A stretch of 64,000 bases of DNA from contig NZ_CP081870.1 in the NCBI RefSeq assembly GCF_022170785.1, positions 2,406,001-2,470,000 of the forward strand, given 5' to 3'. Source of the DNA: Rossellomorea marisflavi (GTDB lineage Bacteria > Bacillota > Bacilli > Bacillales > Bacillaceae_B). The notes beneath the pieces were generated by a model. That model was given only the letters and a program-made list of their open reading frames with translations. It was not told the origin of the DNA and did not search any database. A program made the position numbers and the translations under genes. Shown piece by piece: positions 61,007 to 64,000 of this stretch (the stretch's first letter is position 1; each line of letters opens with the position of its first letter).

Positions 61007-61545
61007 CCTTCATCCCTCCAATGATGCTGTATGAATCCGGCGCGGCCAGATCCTATGCTGTATTGACGATAGTGTGTGGGATTCTTTTTATAGTAATCCT
61101 GGTGATATTCCTCTGCTCGGTAGAACTCGGATGCAGGGAGGATCTTGGTTGCGATGGGCTGACTGAATCGCCCGGATGCAGCAAGTTCTTCTTTTGAAGC
61201 CTCCGCAGCCTCCTTTTGGCTGTCATCATGGTAAAAGATGACGGTCTGATACGATTGTCCCCGATCATGGAACTGCCCTCCGGGATCTGTCGGATCGATC
61301 TGCTGCCAGTATAGCTCCAACAATTTTTCATATGGGAATACATCGGGATCATATTCGATTTCGACTGCTTCATAGTGCCCGGTTGTCTCAGAGCATACCT
61401 GACGGTAAGTCGGATTCTTGACATGACCTCCCGTATAACCTGAAGTAATGCCATAAATACCAGGCTGTTCATCGAATGGTTTGACCATGCACCAGAAACA
61501 TCCACCGGCGAAGGTCGCCTTTTTTTTCTTCTTTTCACCCGTCAT
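61003..61545 (-). CDS. msrA: Peptide-methionine (S)-S-oxide reductase
   Basis: MsrA repairs methionine S-sulfoxide. GGCFWC with the catalytic Cys lies near residue 16, followed by [16 protein letters not shown] and [12 protein letters not shown]; length 180 is normal. ATG 61545 behind AAGGGTG; three codons upstream start with GTG/TTG. It forms a two-gene operon with msrB. Confidence 0.96.
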   Translation of the reverse strand: MTGEKKKKKATFAGGCFWCMVKPFDEQPGIYGITSGYTGGHVKNPTYRQVCSETTGHYEAVEIEYDPDVFPYEKLLELYWQQIDPTDPGGQFHDRGQSYQTVIFYHDDSQKEAAEASKEELAASGRFSQPIATKILPASEFYRAEEYHQDYYKKNPTHYRQYSIGSGRAGFIQHHWRDEG

Positions 61546-61672
61546 GATCAACACCCTTTTCTATTCGTGATTTCATATTGTAAGTGTACCCCAAATGCAC
61601 TGAAAAGTTAAACAATCCGCCTTCCGGGACATGGTACAGAATCATTGTCCGTATGATGTGTTCAATCAATTT

Positions 61673-61719
61673 AAAAATCCCTTTACATACGGGTGTTCAC
61701 ACACCTCGTATTAAAGGGA
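61673..61719 (-). terminator. Terminator of rsgA
   Basis: TCCCTTTA.ATACG.GGTGT and ACACC.CGTAT.TAAAGGGA pair with small bulges, followed on the minus strand by TTTTTAAA. Confidence 0.82.
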
Positions 61720-61813
61720 CAAGACCGTTATCATCAGGAAATCGTTCTACCGGCTGTTCTATTTTCCAACCATTCCTATTCCATCCCAGGGTACAAAGAA
61801 AGGGACAACTGCA

Positions 61814-62854
61814 TCAGTTTTTCCGTTTCTTGCTCATGCTCTTCCATTTTTTCCTCTCAAGGGACTCGAGGCGTTTATTCCCGCGCCTTTCCATGTAGGC
61901 GATTTCCCTTTGTAGCTTCTCGTAGTGAAGGTATCGCTCCTCACTTAATGCCCCTTCCTCGATAGCGATTCTGATGGCACAGCCCGGTTCACTCCCGTGC
62001 GAGCAGTCATTGAACCTGCAGGAGCGTGCAAGCTCCTCCACGTCGTTGAACTGTGTGGACAGACCTTCGCTTCCTTGGAGGATCTGGATTTCCCTCATAC
62101 CGGGCGTATCGATAAGGGCCGCTCCCGAATCAAGGAGGAAGAGCTCCCGGTGGGTCGTGGTGTGCCTCCCTTTATCATCTGAGTCCCGGACTTCCTTCGT
62201 TTTCTGAAGGCTTTCTTGAAGAAGTTCATTTGTAAGGGTGGATTTCCCCACGCCGGAAGAGCCCGTCAAGGCGACGGTCTTACCAGGGGTAAGATACGGA
62301 TACAGCGCCTCCATCCCTGTACGGTCCAGGGAGCTGATGGCCAGGACGGGCACCCCGACGAGCGCAGCCTCGACTTCAGAGACCCGTTCAGCCACATCGG
62401 TACAGACGTCGGTCTTTGTCAGGATCACAACGGGGTTTGCACCACTCTCCCAGCATAGGATGACGTACCGCTCGATTCGATGAAGATTAAGATCGTCATT
62501 CAACGAGCTCAAAATGAAAACCGTATCAATATTCGCGGCAATGATTTGTTCTTCTGCTTCATTCCCTGCCATTTTCCGTGAGAATTTGCTCTTCCTCGGA
62601 AGGACACGCTCGATGATGGCTTCATCCTTCCTGATGGCCACCCAGTCACCGACTGCCGGAAGGTCTTCACGGGAAGCTGATAGGAACCTCATCTTTCCTG
62701 TCACCTGACAGAGCAACCCTTCTTCCGTGTCCGTCATCACTTTATAGAACCCTTTTTGTTCCGTGACAACCCGTGCCACTTCCAAATGGTCTGCCAGATG
62801 AAGGGCATATTCCTGCCTGGCGGTATTAAAAATGATTGATTTATACTGATTCAA
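61814..62854 (-). CDS. rsgA: RsgA-family circularly permuted GTPase
   Basis: A 346-residue GTPase of ribosome small-subunit maturation. Order of motifs is permuted: G4 TKTD, then G1 GSSGVGKST and G3 DTPG; an OB domain precedes and a zinc finger (CRFNDCSHGSEPGC) follows. The basic tail RRGNKRLESLERKKWK may touch rRNA. It is not next to stp/prkC as in the main rsgA locus of Bacillus, so it may be a second copy. ATG 62854 behind AGGAGG. Confidence 0.88.
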   Translation of the reverse strand: MNQYKSIIFNTARQEYALHLADHLEVARVVTEQKGFYKVMTDTEEGLLCQVTGKMRFLSASREDLPAVGDWVAIRKDEAIIERVLPRKSKFSRKMAGNEAEEQIIAANIDTVFILSSLNDDLNLHRIERYVILCWESGANPVVILTKTDVCTDVAERVSEVEAALVGVPVLAISSLDRTGMEALYPYLTPGKTVALTGSSGVGKSTLTNELLQESLQKTKEVRDSDDKGRHTTTHRELFLLDSGAALIDTPGMREIQILQGSEGLSTQFNDVEELARSCRFNDCSHGSEPGCAIRIAIEEGALSEERYLHYEKLQREIAYMERRGNKRLESLERKKWKSMSKKRKN

Positions 62855-62876
62855 TGGTAATTCCTCCTAAAATAAA

Positions 62877-62908
62877 AAATCCGTCCGCGTTCATCACGCA
62901 GACGGATT
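62877..62908 (-). terminator. Terminator in the leader of rsgA
   Basis: AATCCGTC.GCG and CGC.GACGGATT pair and are followed by TTTTTTATTTT on the minus strand, 25 bases before the rsgA start. It would end transcripts of the 26-codon frame upstream. Confidence 0.72.
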
Positions 62909-62941
62909 CTCCTTCAGGCAGAAAGGTCCCTGTTAACCCCG

Positions 62942-63022
62942 TTAGAGCACGGAAGCGTGATGAATGCGGTTTTCGTATTGGTATGTGTGGTTGAATGCTC
63001 CAGTCGTGAATCCCATATTCAT
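62942..63022 (-). CDS. Candidate 26-residue peptide upstream of rsgA
   Basis: ATG 63022 (second ATG 63016 nearer a good spacing from AGGTGAT) opens a frame of 26 codons ending TAA, giving MNMGFTTGAFNHTYQYENRI plus six residues. A TATAAT promoter lies upstream (63053 area) and a terminator follows. It may be a small protein or a leader peptide; unknown family. It overlaps the untranslated start region of the DUF4397 gene on the other strand. Confidence 0.4.
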   Translation of the reverse strand: MNMGFTTGAFNHTYQYENRIHHASVL

Positions 63023-63047
63023 CACCTGCTCTCTTTTGTCGTTATTC

Positions 63048-63076
63048 CAATTATATCATCAATATTCCGAAGTGCA
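63048..63076 (-). promoter_or_regulatory. Promoter upstream of the small peptide and rsgA
   Basis: TATAAT with CTTGCA / TTGCAC 16-17 bases upstream on the minus strand. It is the nearest promoter for the 26-codon frame and for rsgA. Confidence 0.55.
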
Positions 63077-63148
63077 AGAATATTTTCACCGTTTGGGCGT
63101 TCATGCATATTCTATCCTGTCAAGTCCGTACGAAGGAGAGATGTCTTC

Positions 63149-63889
63149 ATGAGCCAGGAACAGTATTTGAATAAAGCCGCGATGTATGATCTTTTATCCT
63201 GCTATTACAAATATTCCAATCCGAATATGCATCATCATTATTATCTGAAACACCTTAAATATATGAGGCTTGCCCTCGAGGCCCAGAGAGCCGATCTGAC
63301 GACGGCTTCACAACCGAGCTATGTCCGGGTATTCCACGGGGTGCCGGATGCAGGTGAAGTTGATGTATACGTCAACGGACACCGTGTACTGAGGAAACTC
63401 GCATTCAAGGATGTCAGTGACTACCTCACCCTGCCGGGAGGCAAGTATCATATTGATGTGTATCCGACAGGTACCAGCACAGAAACGATCATCAGCAAAA
63501 AGGTCAAGGTCGACCCGGGCAAAGCATACACGTTGGCAGCAGCAGGAACGACGAAAAAGCTGCAGCTCCTTCCGTATGTGGATGAACCTGGAGTACCGGC
63601 GGGAGAAACGAAAGTGAAGTTTACTCACCTTTCACCGGATGCGCCTGCCGTCGACATCGCGGTCAAAGGAAGAGATGTCATCTTCCCGAATGTCTCCTTT
63701 AAGCAGGCAACGGAGTACTTGGGATTGACCCCCATGACCGTCGACCTCGAAGTCAGGCCGGCAGGATCCAAGGACGTTGTCCTGGCCATCCCTGACGTCA
63801 AGTTTGAGGCGAATCAGGCCTATACAATCATTGCAGCAGGCTTCGCAGGCGGAGAGCCTGCCCTGGAAGCTGTGCTCATCAAGGGATAA
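63149..63889 (+). CDS. DUF4397 two-repeat protein
   Basis: A 246-residue protein. After a tyrosine/histidine-rich N-terminal helix region (YDLLSCYYKYSNPNMHHHYY) come two DUF4397 beta domains, RVFHGVPDAGEVDVYVNGH (about residue 58) and KFTHLSPDAPAVDIAVKG (about residue 156). No signal peptide. Family function unknown. ATG 63149 behind AAGGAG; the open frame upstream to 62957 covers the other-strand promoter. The stop codon abuts the 3' end of a group II intron on the opposite strand. Confidence 0.87.
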   Translation: MSQEQYLNKAAMYDLLSCYYKYSNPNMHHHYYLKHLKYMRLALEAQRADLTTASQPSYVRVFHGVPDAGEVDVYVNGHRVLRKLAFKDVSDYLTLPGGKYHIDVYPTGTSTETIISKKVKVDPGKAYTLAAAGTTKKLQLLPYVDEPGVPAGETKVKFTHLSPDAPAVDIAVKGRDVIFPNVSFKQATEYLGLTPMTVDLEVRPAGSKDVVLAIPDVKFEANQAYTIIAAGFAGGEPALEAVLIKG

Positions 63890-64000
63890 ATCGAGTAGGA
63901 GGGGATGATTAATCCCCGACCTCTCACACCACCGTACGTACCGATCAGTATACGGCGGTTCAATTAAGATACTTGACGAAGCTTTTCGTAACGATGTGAT
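63890..64000 (-). mobile_element. 3' end of a group II intron (probably class C), truncated by window edge
   Basis: On the minus strand: domain V stem ACCGCCGTA / TACGGTGGT (about 63960-63928), then the GTGTGAGAGGTCGG linker, domain VI hairpin GGGGATTAATCATCCCC (63917-63901) and the 3' end CTACTCGAT at about 63890. This arrangement is typical of bacterial class C introns. The intron extends beyond the right edge. The exact splice site is inferred from relatives. Confidence 0.8.
63964..64000 (-). CDS. C-terminus of group II intron reverse transcriptase/maturase (partial)
   Basis: Minus-strand frame ending at TAA 63966-63964 with the last residues SHRYEKLRQVS, which fits the end of LtrA-type maturases directly ahead of intron domain V. 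Only 11 complete codons are inside the window. Confidence 0.6.
   Translation of the reverse strand, partial: SHRYEKLRQVS

Noticed and set aside
62957..63148. N-terminal extension of the DUF4397 protein
   Set aside because: No ribosome site; the region carries a promoter for the opposite strand and the extension looks unlike the family.

Overview
The window reads as chromosomal DNA of a spore-forming, low-to-mid GC, carotenoid-making member of the Bacillaceae. The sporulation genes (spo0M, the yod cluster, a YjcZ-type peptide), T-box and FMN riboswitches, a LexA/DinR-type SOS box, a SigW-type promoter and strong AGGAGG ribosome binding sites all point that way. The C30-type carotenoid cluster and gene order are most like yellow or orange marine bacilli (Rossellomorea / Bacillus aquimaris-marisflavi type); that genus is my inference. 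No rRNA, intact tRNA, CRISPR array, prophage or insertion sequence was seen.

Layout. 1-6060: the tryptophan operon trpE-G-D-C-F-B (minus strand, trpB cut by the window edge), with its own trpG, preceded by two tandem tryptophan T-box terminators. 6094-9358: a CrtI-like oxidoreductase and panF with a YhdT-type partner. 9571-13066: a PAP2 phosphatase and the Ku/LigD end-joining pair, divergently arranged. 13121-15868: dapF, a small unknown gene and a purine permease. 15972-19700: ribD-ribE-ribBA-ribH under an FMN riboswitch. 19800-23420: an SOS-boxed WYL mini-protein, an unknown membrane protein, a dispersed repeat, and a WYL regulator / NUDIX / patatin operon. 23512-28150: a DUF4870 protein with a SigW promoter, bacA-dedA, an amidohydrolase, a tRNA-like leader in front of a GNAT gene, and a membrane protein. 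28188-33873: a second repeat copy, a YflJ-like peptide, a MurG homologue, and the four-gene carotenoid tail cluster (desaturase/oxidase, glycosyltransferase, acyltransferase, CruF-like).

33973-44293: MATE pump, divergent SDR, secreted CAP protein, MarR regulator with an MFS pump, COG0523 GTPase, AlbA-domain protein, CtpA-type protease and a YitT protein. 44357-44850: two tandem copies of the repeat. 44880-57437: a block in the same order as the Bacillus subtilis yod region (yodJ, deoD, yodL, yozD, yodN, yozE, yokU, kamA, yodP, yodQ, yodR, yodS, yodT), with spo0M and a yppC-like gene lying between yodL and yozD. 57792-63889: a chemoreceptor, a YjcZ peptide, PTS EIIA, msrA-msrB, an RsgA-type GTPase and a DUF4397 protein. 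63890-64000: the 3' end of a group II intron, including the last codons of its maturase, entering from the right edge on the minus strand.

Functionally the window is mostly housekeeping biosynthesis (Trp, riboflavin, DAP), envelope maintenance (C55-P recycling, carotenoids), stress and repair (Ku/LigD, Msr, SOS) and sporulation-linked metabolism. The least explained items are the tRNA-like leader at 26833-26936, the dispersed palindromic repeat family, the SOS-boxed WYL mini-protein, a 26-codon reading frame in front of rsgA, and a small membrane ORF at 49480 with a SigE-like promoter. No dedicated defence island is evident.
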